64,000 nucleotides of DNA from Komagataeibacter medellinensis NBRC 3288 (GCF_000182745.2 NC_016027.1:127001-191000), one strand, 5' to 3'; positions 1 to 9,689 are shown, counted from the stretch's first letter. Notes: generated by a model not told the origin, from the sequence alone. Program-made: numbers and translations.

Positions 1-1240
1 CCACAGCCGTCAGACGTGGTCGGTCAAGATAAGAGATGCTGTTGCGTCCGACTGTCCGCGCGATATTGAGATAGACCGCGCCGTCGGTAGTCTGGGATAG
101 CTGGACCTGCACCTGCTGGGGGGTGCTGAAGGCGCGGAAAATGTTCCATAACGGACACGGACCGCCAAAGCGGGACTGTGTAAAGCGGTTCGCACTGAAA
201 CTTTTAAGAATGTTTCCCGCAATATCCGTCTTCAGGAAATAAAAGGGGATTCCTTCATGCCCAGGGCGTTGCATGGTGCTCAGTCGGTGGCAGGCCTGCT
301 CGAAACTGACACCAAAATGGCGTTGCAGTAGTTCCAGATCATGGCGCACTTCATGTGCCGTAACACGAAATTGCTCATAAGGCAGAAGCAATGCACCCGC
401 GAAATAGTTGGTAAGATAAACGCGTGCCAATCCCCGCGCCTCACTTTCCTTCAGGCGTGAACGGCGGACTACGCGTGCGAACAGACTTTGATGTTCGATC
501 TGACCCAATGCCTGTGCCATCCAGAACGTGCTGCTTTCCGAAGGGGCAAGGCGTGACAGGAACAGGATGCGTTGGCGACGGTCGATGTGCCACATCAGGC
601 CTTTCTGGCTCAGGTTGAGGTCGATTTCAGTGCGGATGCCATGGTGGTCAAGTAGGTAGCGGGCAAGCTGCTCACCAGGACTGCCTTCATCAAGGCGCAT
701 CATCTCAAATTGCTGTTCCGCACAGCGATCAATCTCGTCAAAATAGTTACGTTGCGCCTGAACCCAGTCATTCACGGCTTCATAAGGTTCAACCCGATCA
801 GGGCCGTCATGCTGCATCGCGCGTGATGACGCAGATCCTCCCCCGATTAGCGCCGCTTCGGCATGTTCTTGCCGCAAAAGATAGGCACGATAAAGCCGCA
901 CGAACTGCGCACATAGATCTGGGGCTACACGCATGGCGGCGTGAATACTGTCAAGCCGTATGGCATCCATGTCGAATACAGGATCAGCCAGAATTTCCCG
1001 TACGGCCTGTATGCCGCGTGTTTCTTCGGTATCGCTAAAATAATCCGCACCGACGGAGAAAAGAGTGCATAGCGCGCCAAGCAATGTAATGGGAAGCGGC
1101 CTTGCATCATGTTCAATCTGGTTCAGGTAACTGGCGGAAATACCTAGTCGCTGTGCCAGTGCGCTCTGTGTCATTCCGACACGGTGTCGCTGATGACGGA
1201 TACGTGATCCAGTAAAGGTTTTGGTAGCGGCTTTTTTCAT
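1..1240 (-). CDS. XRE-family short-chain acyl-metabolism regulator (MccR/ScfR/RamB type), 3' end outside window
   Basis: Reading leftward from the ATG at 1238-1240, the frame stays open for 413 codons to the window edge, so the C-terminus is missing. Residues about 10-65 form an HTH_3/XRE domain with the motif MTQSALAQRLGISASYLNQIE. The middle fits an IrrE-like (M78) segment and the end carries a DUF2083-like stretch beginning CPLWNIF. This order is typical of MccR/ScfR/RamB regulators, which control acyl-CoA synthetase, glyoxylate or propionate genes (family knowledge). It is divergent from a truncated acyl-CoA synthetase, its likely former target. The assignment rests on domain layout, not on a specific ligand. 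Confidence 0.85.
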   Translation of the reverse strand, partial: MKKAATKTFTGSRIRHQRHRVGMTQSALAQRLGISASYLNQIEHDARPLPITLLGALCTLFSVGADYFSDTEETRGIQAVREILADPVFDMDAIRLDSIHAAMRVAPDLCAQFVRLYRAYLLRQEHAEAALIGGGSASSRAMQHDGPDRVEPYEAVNDWVQAQRNYFDEIDRCAEQQFEMMRLDEGSPGEQLARYLLDHHGIRTEIDLNLSQKGLMWHIDRRQRILFLSRLAPSESSTFWMAQALGQIEHQSLFARVVRRSRLKESEARGLARVYLTNYFAGALLLPYEQFRVTAHEVRHDLELLQRHFGVSFEQACHRLSTMQRPGHEGIPFYFLKTDIAGNILKSFSANRFTQSRFGGPCPLWNIFRAFSTPQQVQVQLSQTTDGAVYLNIARTVGRNSISYLDRPRLTAV

Positions 1241-1614
1241 CTTCGCAATCTTTGCAATTCGCGGCGCGGCATTCGCCCCTTTAAACGGCAAAACATCTTC
1301 CGTCTACAATCAGGATTTGCCAAAGTCTGGGTAACAAAAAAACAAGAGCAGAAAACATGAAGCGCCATGACGGAAAAAAACAATTATAAAATAAACATGT
1401 TCTGCAAAATATAAAGTGCAGATTGTGTTTTCTGGCACGGCCTGCTGGACATAAGACATCGTTTGGTCAATGTCCGGCAGGTTGCATGCCATACCGCATC
1501 CCTGCCTTTGCCTGTTGTGATGCAATTCGTAAGCAATCTTTCCTGCCGGTTTATTCGTCGCTGTTTCCTGGGCGGTGGATGTGGGCGCAACCCGATAGAT
1601 TAAGGAACAGGACC
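1241..1614. promoter_or_regulatory. Divergent intergenic region with tandem TTTGCAA-like boxes
   Basis: This 374-base gap separates the divergent regulator and acyl-CoA synthetase remnant. Next to the regulator start are two direct repeats, TTCGCAA at 1242-1248 and TTTGCAA at 1251-1257, nine bases apart. TTTGCAA is the core of known RamB/ScfR/MccR sites, so this is a plausible autoregulatory operator (inference). The rest is AT-rich around 1370-1420. A Shine-Dalgarno-like AAGGAACAG lies before the ATG at 1615. Confidence 0.45.
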
Positions 1615-2538
1615 ATGATCAGCATGAATTATGAAAATTCCGCCTTTCGGTCAGTTCCCCGCACGGGGGCGGCCCTCCCGCAACAGCCCCGTACGGCTGG
1701 AAAGCATCGTTTTCGCCCGCTGCCGGATCATGGTCGTAGGGCATTGAATGTGTCCGCCTTGTGTGTTGACCGCCACCTGGGTGATTGTCCAGACCGGGCA
1801 GCCGTGATTATCCGCACCAATGTAGGCGAAGGGGCGGTGTGTTATCGCGAACTGCACGAACGTGTCTGTCGCCTTGCGAATGCGCTGAAGGATCAGGGCG
1901 TGCAGCGTGGTGACAGGGTCGCAATTCACCTGCCCCTTATGGTGGAAAGCATCGTGGCGCTGCTCGCCTGTGCTCGTATTGGTGCGGTACATGTCGTGCT
2001 GGACATGGAACTTGATGCACACTCAATGGCGGAACGTTTGATGGAGTGTGGCGCGGTTGCCGTCCTGACGGGGGATGGTATTGGTGATGCGTCTGGTCCC
2101 GTTCCGCTGAAGGCTACGTTGGATAGTGCGCTGGAATTTGCGGGGACGCGGGTGCGGGCGCATCTGGTTCTGGTTACTGCCATCAACGGTGCGGAAATTA
2201 CGATGACACCCGGTCGTGACCATTATTATAACGCCATGGTGGACTGGTATGAACCTGACTTCCCACCAGAAGCCATGTGCCGGGACGATCCATTATTCGT
2301 ACTCTATTCCTCTGGAGGTCGCAATGGTGTCTGCGCTGTAACCCACACGGTGGGGGATTACAGGCGCATGGCGTCCGATGCCATGGAAATGGCATATCCA
2401 TACACTGACGCCGATGTTCCCTCTGGCCTGCTCAGCATGGCGTGGAATGCGGGACAGACGCCCCTTCTGATGGGACTTCTGGCGCATGGTGGCACCATCG
2501 TAACCACAAAGGAGGCACTGATGACCCTGCCGAGTTGA
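1615..2538 (+). pseudogene. Truncated acyl-CoA (acetyl/propionyl) synthetase, N-terminal half
   Basis: The 307-residue product covers only the first half of an AMP-binding acyl-CoA synthetase; acetyl- and propionyl-CoA synthetases run to about 630-650 residues. Conserved parts include the region around CYRELHERVCRLANALKDQG, the GDRVAIHLP segment and the ARIGAVHVV core. The adenylate-binding loop, normally close to YTSGSTGKPKG, reads YSSGGRNGVCAV, so the ATP site is degraded. The frame stops at 2538 with no C-terminal domain after it. The ATG at 1615 was chosen for its upstream AAGGAACAG. Activity is unlikely. Confidence 0.75.
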
Positions 2539-2594
2539 GACAAGTAATCCCATTTGCACAAGAAGACAGGCAAGGCGATGAAAGATTGGGCGTA

Positions 2595-2619
2595 GGGCCA
2601 GAAACTTGGTCCTTTTTTT
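2595..2619 (+). terminator. Rho-independent terminator
   Basis: GGGCCA (2595-2600) pairs with TGGTCC (2607-2612), with one G-U pair and a six-base loop, and seven T residues follow. It lies about 55 bases after the truncated synthetase and closes that transcript. The remainder of 2539-2822 shows no gene. Confidence 0.55.
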
Positions 2620-2822
2620 CACGATATTGTTTTTATCGTTGGAAAACCAGCCTGTCAGGGCGACGTTAAAGTTCATGGTTGCCAGAATCAGAGTTTTCAA
2701 CAACAGGCTAATAAAAACCATCGTTACATATGTAACATTCCCAAACTAAATATAAAAACAATATAGACCTGCACGAATCCGTGCCAGAGACGGGGAGGGC
2801 ACGTGATGCCCGTGGCTATTCA

Positions 2823-3830
2823 ATGAACGAACATATCGGCTGGGCCCTGGTTGGTGCAAGTAACGTCGCCAGACAATGGATTGTGGATGCCATTCGTGTA
2901 CAGAATGACAGCAGCATTGTAACCGTCCTGAGTTCCAGTGACGAACGTGGGGCGAAGTTCGCAAATGAAAACGCCATTCCTGCCCATGTGACAGATATTG
3001 GCGCAATCCTTGCGGATGACAGGGTGAATGCCGTCTATATCAGCACTACCAATCAGTTTCACCATGTGCAGACCATAGCAGCTGCGGCGGCGGGTAAACA
3101 CGTGCTCTGCGAGAAGCCGCTCGCCCTTCGTGTAACCGACGCGCATGACATGATTGCCGCGTGTCGTAAGGCAGGGGTGGTGCTGGGAATCAATCATCAC
3201 CTGCGTTGCAACGCCATGCATCAGGAACTGCGTCGGCTTCTGGCTGAAGGTGTCATCGGGCGGCTTAACGCTGTACGTGTGTTCCACGCGAATTTTCTGG
3301 CCCATGCCCTGCATGGCTGGCGGATCAATGATGCAGGTGGTGGCGGGCTGATCCTTGACAGCACGATCCATGATATTGACACGCTCCGCTTCTTGATCGG
3401 CAGCAACCCGACCCACGTCATGGCCATGACGCAAAGCGGTCGTTTGGCTCATGACGGGATGGAAGATGGCATCATGGTCATTATGCGTTTTCCCGGTGAC
3501 GTGCTGGTGCAGATCCATGGCTCCTATACCGTGCCATTTTCAGAAGGCGGCATGGAATTTTATGGCAGCGATGGCGTCCTTGTCGGCCGCGATTGCATGA
3601 GCCAACGGCCAGCGGGTCGGTTGTTTATCCGTAATGCCGATGGGGAGCGTGAAATACCCATCCATCACCACAATCTCTATCACTATGCACTTGCCACCTT
3701 CAGCGCTGCGGTGCGGGGCAGGGGACAGCCCGCCGCCACTGGCGAAGATGGACTAGCCGCGCTTACCATAGCGCTGGCCATTCGTGAATCGGCCCTGACG
3801 GGCCGTCAGATCGAAGTGGACATTCCATGA
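2823..3830 (+). CDS. Gfo/Idh/MocA-family NAD(P)-dependent oxidoreductase
   Basis: The 335-residue cytoplasmic protein has an N-terminal Rossmann fold (WALVGASNVARQW) and the family signature CEKPLAL near residue 100, followed by the substrate-binding C-terminal domain with GGGLILDSTIHDID. Family members oxidise or reduce sugars, inositols and related hydroxy compounds; the substrate cannot be read from sequence. An in-frame GTG at 2781 would add 14 residues, but the ATG at 2823 starts at the conserved fold. The stop overlaps the next ATG by four bases, so it is probably translationally coupled to the transporter and may act on the solute imported. Confidence 0.87.
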   Translation: MNEHIGWALVGASNVARQWIVDAIRVQNDSSIVTVLSSSDERGAKFANENAIPAHVTDIGAILADDRVNAVYISTTNQFHHVQTIAAAAAGKHVLCEKPLALRVTDAHDMIAACRKAGVVLGINHHLRCNAMHQELRRLLAEGVIGRLNAVRVFHANFLAHALHGWRINDAGGGGLILDSTIHDIDTLRFLIGSNPTHVMAMTQSGRLAHDGMEDGIMVIMRFPGDVLVQIHGSYTVPFSEGGMEFYGSDGVLVGRDCMSQRPAGRLFIRNADGEREIPIHHHNLYHYALATFSAAVRGRGQPAATGEDGLAALTIALAIRESALTGRQIEVDIP

Positions 3831-5227
3831 CACAGGCAGCATTCGGGGCCGTCGGTACGGACGGTCGGATAATACGGGGCACCGGCGCAACACGCATGGC
3901 CCTAAGCGTAAGTGAACTTCGACGTGCGGCATGGACGTGCTCGCTCGGCAGTGCGCTCGAATATTACGATTTCGCGCTCTACAGCCTTGCATCCGCACTG
4001 GTGTTCGGACCACTTTTCTTTCCGTCGGCTTCTCCTGTGACAAGCCTCATCGCCAGCTTTGCAACCTATTTCGTCGGGTTTGCCGTAAGGCCTGTCGGTG
4101 GCATTATTTTTGGTACATTGGGAGATAATATCGGGCGCAAGAAAGTCCTGCTCATCACGGTGACGCTGATGGGTCTTGCAAGCACAGGCATCGGCCTGAT
4201 TCCCACGTACCAGACAATAGGGGTATGGGCTCCCGTCCTGCTGGTCATAGCGCGGGTACTGCAGGGGCTTGGCGCCGGGGCAGAGCAGGCAGGTGCGGCC
4301 GTGATGATGACGGAATATGCCCCGGCAGGACATCGTGGATTCTATGCCTCGCTGCCATTTCTTGGCATCCAGATCGGCACTATCATTGCCGCCATTGTCT
4401 ATTGCGGCCTATTGTTTGGTGTGACGGACATTACGCATTCATGGGTCTGGCGTGTTCCGTTCTTGGTCAGCGCTGTGATTCTAGTGGTTGCTCTCTATAT
4501 GCGTCTCAAGCTGAAAGAATCGCCGACGTTCGAGAAAATCCAGCGTAAGACGCAAGAAGAGCATGAAGCTCTGGCTGTGGTCATCCGTACCTCATGGCGG
4601 ACCATCGTGGCGGGGATTGGCGTCAGGATGGCGGAAAATGGCGGCTCATCCATCTATCAGGTGCTGGCGATCAGCTATATCGTCAATACGATGGGCCTAC
4701 CGGGCCTGTGGGGCACGTCGGCTCTGATAACGGCTGCCGTGGTGGGCGGATTTACCGTACCTATCGCTGGGTTGCTGAGTGATCGGTTCGGACGCATAAA
4801 AGTCTATCGCAGTTTTGCGATCCTGCAGGGCATCACGGCGTTTCCCGTATGGTATGCTTTCAGCACGGGTCGCCCTCTGTTGGCCGTGCTTGCGCTCTCG
4901 ATGGGACTGGGGATAACGACATGGGGCATGTTCGGAACACAGGCGGCGATGCTGCCGGAAATGTTCGGCGCACGTCATCGCTACATGGCGGTATCCATGT
5001 CACGCGAAGTATCAGCCGTAATAGCCGGTGGCGTGACGCCTTTGGTGGGGTCATTTATCATTCGCTGGGTCGCGGCATTCCATCCCGATGCGGTTCATCC
5101 CGGACAGATGGCGTGGCTACCAATCGCTGGATATGTCATCCTACTTTCGATGACTACAATTGCAACCACGTTCTTCATTCCGGAATGTCGCAACCGCGAC
5201 CTGCTTGAGCAGAACGATATTCTGTAA
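3827..5227 (+). CDS. MFS transporter, metabolite:H+ symporter (MHS) type
   Basis: The 466-residue inner-membrane protein has about twelve hydrophobic segments. It shows the MHS opening LGSALEYYDFALYSLAS, the MFS motif A region GDNIGRKKVLL between helices 2 and 3, and a second copy, LSDRFGRIKVYRS, after helix 8. MHS members import carboxylates, aromatic acids and osmolytes with protons (family knowledge). It overlaps the preceding oxidoreductase by four bases and precedes two enzymes of hydroxy- or keto-acid metabolism, so an organic-acid substrate is the best guess. An alternative start is the ATG at 3896. Confidence 0.88.
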   Translation: MTQAAFGAVGTDGRIIRGTGATRMALSVSELRRAAWTCSLGSALEYYDFALYSLASALVFGPLFFPSASPVTSLIASFATYFVGFAVRPVGGIIFGTLGDNIGRKKVLLITVTLMGLASTGIGLIPTYQTIGVWAPVLLVIARVLQGLGAGAEQAGAAVMMTEYAPAGHRGFYASLPFLGIQIGTIIAAIVYCGLLFGVTDITHSWVWRVPFLVSAVILVVALYMRLKLKESPTFEKIQRKTQEEHEALAVVIRTSWRTIVAGIGVRMAENGGSSIYQVLAISYIVNTMGLPGLWGTSALITAAVVGGFTVPIAGLLSDRFGRIKVYRSFAILQGITAFPVWYAFSTGRPLLAVLALSMGLGITTWGMFGTQAAMLPEMFGARHRYMAVSMSREVSAVIAGGVTPLVGSFIIRWVAAFHPDAVHPGQMAWLPIAGYVILLSMTTIATTFFIPECRNRDLLEQNDIL

Positions 5228-5255
5228 ATTTTCATGATTAGACGGAAATATAATA

Positions 5256-6017
5256 ATGACTGATGTTGTCTCGACCGACGTGGTACATCTGCTGTTAGCG
5301 GTGCGAAAGGGCAAAACACTACCGCCGGCACATGTGGATGATCGTCTTGTGCCTTTGTCGATTGAAGAAGCCTATCGTATCCAGGACGAGGTTGCGCAGC
5401 ATCTTGGGCCGATTGTGGGGTGGAAGGTTGGGGCGCAGACCCCATCATCTGAACCGTTCTGTGCGCCCATCCATGCATCAACTCTCTTCAGCGATGGTGC
5501 GACAGTTCCGCATGGATTGTGTCGTCATCTGGGCGTTGAGGCGGAAATAGCCTATCGCTTTGCCCAGGCTCTGCCCCCGCGTGAGCGGGATTGGACACGC
5601 GATGAGGTCATGGACAGGATCGGTACTATCCATCCTGTTATCGAGATTCTGGATACACGTTTCGAAACACCGGGATCACAGCATAAATTTCTGCACACTG
5701 CCGACCAGCAGAGTCATGGCGCACTGATCGTCGGACCGGGGAGTGCCGAGTGGCAAAAATATAACCCTGTCGAGGAGCATGTGCGCCTTAGCATCAATGA
5801 CGAGACTGTTGTCGAGCATGTGGGAGGAAACTCCGCCGGGGATCCACTTCGTCTTCTGGTATGGCTTGCCAATCATGCTTCGCGCCGCAATCTGGGTATT
5901 GATGCGGGGAGTATTGTTACAACTGGTTCCACCACCGGGACTATTTTTGTGGATCATGGTGCGAGGGTCAGCGCAAGCTTCTCTGGCATTGGGTCCGTCC
6001 ATACCATTCTTGCCTGA
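5256..6017 (+). CDS. Fumarylacetoacetase/2-keto-4-pentenoate hydratase-family protein
   Basis: The 253-residue product matches the MhpD/HpaH-like branch of the FAH superfamily: an N-terminal SIEEAYRIQDEVAQ helix, GWKVGA, the metal-binding region GVEAEIAYRF, HPVIEILDTRF, and the C-terminal turn TTGSTTGTIF. Enzymes of this fold hydrate 2-oxopent-4-enoates or decarboxylate or cleave acylpyruvates with Mg2+ or Mn2+ (family knowledge). It follows the symporter by 28 bases and precedes a 2-hydroxyacid dehydrogenase by 18, fitting an operon for degradation of an imported acid. Substrate unknown. Confidence 0.82.
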   Translation: MTDVVSTDVVHLLLAVRKGKTLPPAHVDDRLVPLSIEEAYRIQDEVAQHLGPIVGWKVGAQTPSSEPFCAPIHASTLFSDGATVPHGLCRHLGVEAEIAYRFAQALPPRERDWTRDEVMDRIGTIHPVIEILDTRFETPGSQHKFLHTADQQSHGALIVGPGSAEWQKYNPVEEHVRLSINDETVVEHVGGNSAGDPLRLLVWLANHASRRNLGIDAGSIVTTGSTTGTIFVDHGARVSASFSGIGSVHTILA

Positions 6018-6035
6018 AACGGGAGACAATACATC

Positions 6036-6965
6036 ATGAAGCCTGAAATCCTGTTAATTGAACCGATGATGCCTGAAGTTGAAAAGCAGCTTGATGCGGC
6101 TTATACTGTTCATCGCTTCACCTCTGTGGAGCAATTGAAGACGATTGCCCCCAACATACGCGCAATTGCAACGGGCGGAGCGACAGGTGTGCCCGCGTCG
6201 GTCATGAACAGCCTGCCCGCGCTTGAAATCATTGCCATAAATGGTATTGGCACCGATGCCGTGGACCTGAAGGAAGCCCAACGACGGCATATTCATGTCA
6301 CGACGACGCCAGGCGTCCTGACCGATGATGTGGCAGACATGGCGCTGGGTCTGATTCTGTCCCTGTTGCGTGGATTGCCAGAAAGTGATCGGTATGTGCG
6401 TGATGGTGCGTGGGGTCATTCACCCGCACCAGCCCTTGGTCATAAGGTTACTGGTAAAAAGCTGGGCATTATCGGAATGGGGCAGGTTGGTCGAGCGATT
6501 GCTCGGCGCGCCCAAGCTTTTGCAATGCCCATATCCTACACCGATCTGAAGGATTTCGGGCTGGATGAATATCATTTTGTTCCTGACCTGAAAACACTGG
6601 CGCTGGATAGTGAGATTCTTGTGATTGCTGCATCCGGTGGGCCTGGATCGCGACATTTGGTAAATCGCGATATTCTTGATGCGGTAGGAGCGCATGGGGT
6701 CGTTGTGAATGTCGCCCGTGGTTCAGTCGTGGATGAGCAGGCATTGGTGCAGGCGTTGGAAGAAGGAGCATTGGGGGGCGCAGCTCTTGATGTGTTCGAA
6801 CATGAACCCAACGTGCCGACTGCCCTGATGCATTCCAATCGCACCGTGCTGCAGCCCCATCGCGCAAGTGCTACGGTGGAAACGCGCTTGGAAATGGGTA
6901 ATCTGGTGGTGCGCAATCTTGCGGCTCATTTTGCAGGGCAGTCATTGCCGACAGCCGTTATCTGA
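6036..6965 (+). CDS. D-isomer-specific 2-hydroxyacid dehydrogenase (glyoxylate/hydroxypyruvate reductase-like)
   Basis: The 309-residue enzyme has the nucleotide-binding signature LGIIGMGQVGRAIARRA. The expected catalytic trio is visible: Arg in VNVARGSVVDE, Glu in DVFEHEP and His in LQPHRAS. It interconverts 2-oxo acids and D-2-hydroxy acids with NAD(P)H; by similarity glyoxylate or hydroxypyruvate is likely but not provable. A GGGAGA ribosome site lies about ten bases before the ATG. It is last in the four-gene run starting at 2823. Confidence 0.87.
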   Translation: MKPEILLIEPMMPEVEKQLDAAYTVHRFTSVEQLKTIAPNIRAIATGGATGVPASVMNSLPALEIIAINGIGTDAVDLKEAQRRHIHVTTTPGVLTDDVADMALGLILSLLRGLPESDRYVRDGAWGHSPAPALGHKVTGKKLGIIGMGQVGRAIARRAQAFAMPISYTDLKDFGLDEYHFVPDLKTLALDSEILVIAASGGPGSRHLVNRDILDAVGAHGVVVNVARGSVVDEQALVQALEEGALGGAALDVFEHEPNVPTALMHSNRTVLQPHRASATVETRLEMGNLVVRNLAAHFAGQSLPTAVI

Positions 6966-7267
6966 TTGTAACGGTATTGGACCGTATGATTCTTAACAAT
7001 ATAATCATCGGTTGATTATAATAATTATAATATTTCCTAGATGTCGCCTTTTTATACAGGCGGCATCTTATCGGGAATTTCTGGTAATGAGCTCGGCAGA
7101 TCTTGTGTGAGGTCAGCCTTTTTCAGTATTATATAAAAAATAAAAAATATCAGAAAGAAGATATTTTTATAATTTTGACCTATAAAAGTAGGTCTATGAC
7201 CAAGTACTTATTGTTCTCATTGTTTATCCTGATGATGATCAAGTAAAGTTATATTGGGGCCGGATGA
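6966..7267 (+). terminator. AT-rich gap with a hairpin at 7040-7067
   Basis: GATGTCGCC (7040-7048) pairs with GGCGGCATC (7059-7067) around a ten-base loop, with one G-U pair. No clear T-run follows, so termination after the dehydrogenase is plausible but not textbook. The rest of this 302-base gap is AT-rich and probably holds the porin promoter; no gene is seen. Confidence 0.4.
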
Positions 7268-8758
7268 ATGGTTGCATTTTTTGCAATGCGTAAAAACACA
7301 TGTTGTCATGGATGGTATTTTGTCAAAACGACCCTGATATTCGGCGTCCTCGTCATTATATCATCAGTGCAGGCACTGGCGCAGACTTTTCAGGACAATT
7401 CAAACAGTGATGCCAGATTGCGTGTCGCGACCCCGCTTATGGCCAATCCCTCCAGCAAGCCTGTAGTCCCACCCTTTTCACGGCCAGAAGCCCTGTTTAC
7501 CAACCCGTTTGGCATGACGTCATGGCTACGGTCGCGGGGGGTTGCCCTGACCATGGACAATACCAATGAATATACAGATGCTCTTTCTGCCCCTACAGCC
7601 GATCATCCGAATTACCGTCAGGGATCAAGTAATGCAGGTCAAGTCAATACAGCCCTGCATATTAACTGGGATAAGATACTGGGCCTGAAAGGCTTTGCCA
7701 CGCATACGCTTTTTACCAGCAGGTATGGCACAACCGCCAATCGCATGATGGGAGACTGGCTGGCGCATTCGTCGGAAATATATGGAGGCGGAGGTAATGT
7801 CGTCGTTCACCTGGTTACGGCTTATGGAGAAGAAAACCTGCTTGGAGGGCGCGTTAGTATTGCTGGAGGGCGTTTAACGGAAATGAGCGAGTTCAGCGCC
7901 AGTTCCCTTTTTTGCAATTTCCAGAATAACAGTTTTTGTGGACGACCCAAGGCCGCGATTGATAACCAGTACATCACCTCTTATCCCGCTGGAGAATGGG
8001 GATTCCGTGTCCGCGGACGTCCATCACGTTATATCTACATACAGGCAGGTGTTTATTTCGCTGAACGTGGAATATATGCTAACAATCAACATAGGACTGG
8101 ATTTCATTTCAATTCATCAAATATTGTTGGTCAGTTGGCTCCCATTGAACTTGGGTGGGAACCTGTAATGGGAAGCAAACATGAATTGCCTGGACATTAC
8201 AAGATTGGTGGGCAGCTTATTTCAGCCCCCAATCCTGATAATTACTATGACGTAAATGGACAACCTTATGCCTTGTCGGGAAGGACAGTCCGTAATCACC
8301 AACAGACATGGAGCACATGGCTGGAAGCAGATCAAAAAATTCTCCATCATCCTTATTCCAACTCTGAAGGCGGACTGACAGTCATGGGGGGAGTGATCTA
8401 TAATGATCCTCGTACATCCTTACGCAATTACGAAACATATGTAGCATTTGTAGATCGCGGTTTTATTAAAAGCAGACCGTACGATGCTTTTGGCATGGTG
8501 ATGACATATGTGAAGATAGCCCCGGGCGTTTCGGATACGGATATACTTGATCTATCCATGGTGCCGGTAAAGACTGCTCCCAATCATGCAACCGGCACGC
8601 AGGGACATGCAACAATATTCGAGACGAATTACCAGATCCATGTCATGCGAGGTGTTGTGTTAGCGCCAGATTTTCAGGTATATTTTCATCCAAATGCACA
8701 ACGAAACCTAAAAAATGTTGAATTTATAGGGTTTAAATCCCAGATACAGATTATGTAA
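7268..8758 (+). CDS. OprB-type carbohydrate-selective porin
   Basis: The 496-residue outer-membrane protein begins with a signal peptide whose hydrophobic core is TLIFGVLVIISSVQALAQ. The mature part has the OprB features GLKGFATHTLFTSRYG, an RVSIAGGRLTEMSEF strand and alternating aromatic beta-strands. OprB porins let sugars and polyols cross the outer membrane and are common in acetic acid bacteria (family knowledge). An in-frame ATG at 7286 also fits the signal peptide. It follows the catabolic run in the same direction but 300 bases away, so it may have its own promoter. The end lies directly against IS debris. Confidence 0.85.
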   Translation: MVAFFAMRKNTCCHGWYFVKTTLIFGVLVIISSVQALAQTFQDNSNSDARLRVATPLMANPSSKPVVPPFSRPEALFTNPFGMTSWLRSRGVALTMDNTNEYTDALSAPTADHPNYRQGSSNAGQVNTALHINWDKILGLKGFATHTLFTSRYGTTANRMMGDWLAHSSEIYGGGGNVVVHLVTAYGEENLLGGRVSIAGGRLTEMSEFSASSLFCNFQNNSFCGRPKAAIDNQYITSYPAGEWGFRVRGRPSRYIYIQAGVYFAERGIYANNQHRTGFHFNSSNIVGQLAPIELGWEPVMGSKHELPGHYKIGGQLISAPNPDNYYDVNGQPYALSGRTVRNHQQTWSTWLEADQKILHHPYSNSEGGLTVMGGVIYNDPRTSLRNYETYVAFVDRGFIKSRPYDAFGMVMTYVKIAPGVSDTDILDLSMVPVKTAPNHATGTQGHATIFETNYQIHVMRGVVLAPDFQVYFHPNAQRNLKNVEFIGFKSQIQIM

Positions 8759-8759
8759 G

Positions 8760-8856
8760 AGCCTGATTCAAAAGTTTTTCAGCACTGACAATGCCTTGCG
8801 GTTCTGCGGGTCAGCATGCGGATTGAGGCGATCAAAGTCCACGCTGTTGACGCGGC
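8760..8856 (-). mobile_element. End fragment of an IS5-family (IS1031/IS12528-like) element
   Basis: This 97-base piece starts with GAGCCTGATTC and matches base-for-base, with scattered changes, the left end of the degenerate element at 13510-14349, including GCGGATTGAG-CGATCA. It is the leftover terminus and C-terminal coding tail of an IS, cut off by the 829-bp element that follows. Confidence 0.6.
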
Positions 8857-8858
8857 TA

Positions 8859-9687
8859 GGCTCAGGACTCATAGCCAGAAGATGACGGTTGCAGCGAGGC
8901 AGATGGCTGAGAAGAAGACGTTCGGGCATCTGTCATAGCGTGTTGCGACCCGCCGCCAGTCCTTGAGACGGCCGAACATGATTTCGATGCGGTTGCGTCT
9001 TTTGTATTTTCGCTTGTCGTATTTGACTGGTTTTCCGCGGGATCTTCTTCCCGGAATGCAGGGCCTGATCCCTTTTTCCTCCAGGGCATCCCGGAACCAG
9101 TCAGCATCATAACCCCGATCCGCCAGCAACCACTGTGCCATGGGAAGGCTGTCCAGCAGAGCAGAAGCTCCGGTTTAATCACTGATCTGTCCGGCTGTCA
9201 TAAAGAAGCTCAGCGGTCGTCCGTTCTGATCGGTGACCGCATGCAGCTTGGTGTTCATGCCCCCTTTAGTGCGTCCGATCAGGCGGCCTGGATCCCCTTT
9301 TTTAACCGCAGGCTTGAAGCCGTGCGGTGTGCCTTGAGATAGGTCGCATCAATCATAATAGTCTGAGGCTCAGCCTTCGCGGCAGACAGGCCATCCATCA
9401 TCCGCATGAAAATGCCCATGTCGCTCCAACGCTTCCAACGGTTGTAGAGCGTCTTGTGCGGACCGTATTCCCGGGGTGCATCACGCCAGCGCATACCATT
9501 GCGGTTCACAAAAATGATGCCGCTCAGCACGCGGCGGTCATCAACGCGCGGTTTACCATGGCTCTTGGGAAAGAACGGCCGCAGACGCTCCATCTGTTCA
9601 TCCGTCAGCCAAAACAGGTCACTCATCTTCAGTCTCCTTGCAGAACCTGAAGCAAAATTCCCTACACAAATCAATGGGTCCTGAGCC
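8859..9687 (-). mobile_element. 829-bp IS5-family (IS427-like) element, copy 1, inactivated
   Basis: Terminal inverted repeats GGCTCAGGAC(T/C)CAT sit at both ends, flanked by a TA duplication (8857-8858 and 9688-9689). Length and nearly all bases are the same as the copy at 17137-17965, in the same orientation. Two-ORF layout with a frameshift heptamer at 9297-9303. It cut the gene whose tail lies at 9690-9836. Confidence 0.85.
8869..9674 (-). pseudogene. IS5-family transposase (OrfA-OrfB), copy 1, nonsense mutation
   Basis: OrfA (9279-9674) begins the transposase with LTDEQMERLRPFFP and the first acidic segment IMIDATYLKAHR. OrfB should be joined by -1 slippage at A-AAA-AAG. Compared with copy 2, a TAC tyrosine codon in the ISDYTG segment is TAA here (9175-9177), stopping OrfB before the DRGYDADWF catalytic segment and the RNRIEIMFGRLKDWRR helix. 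This copy therefore cannot make a full transposase, though it could be moved in trans by copy 2. Confidence 0.85.
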
Positions 9688-9689
9688 TA

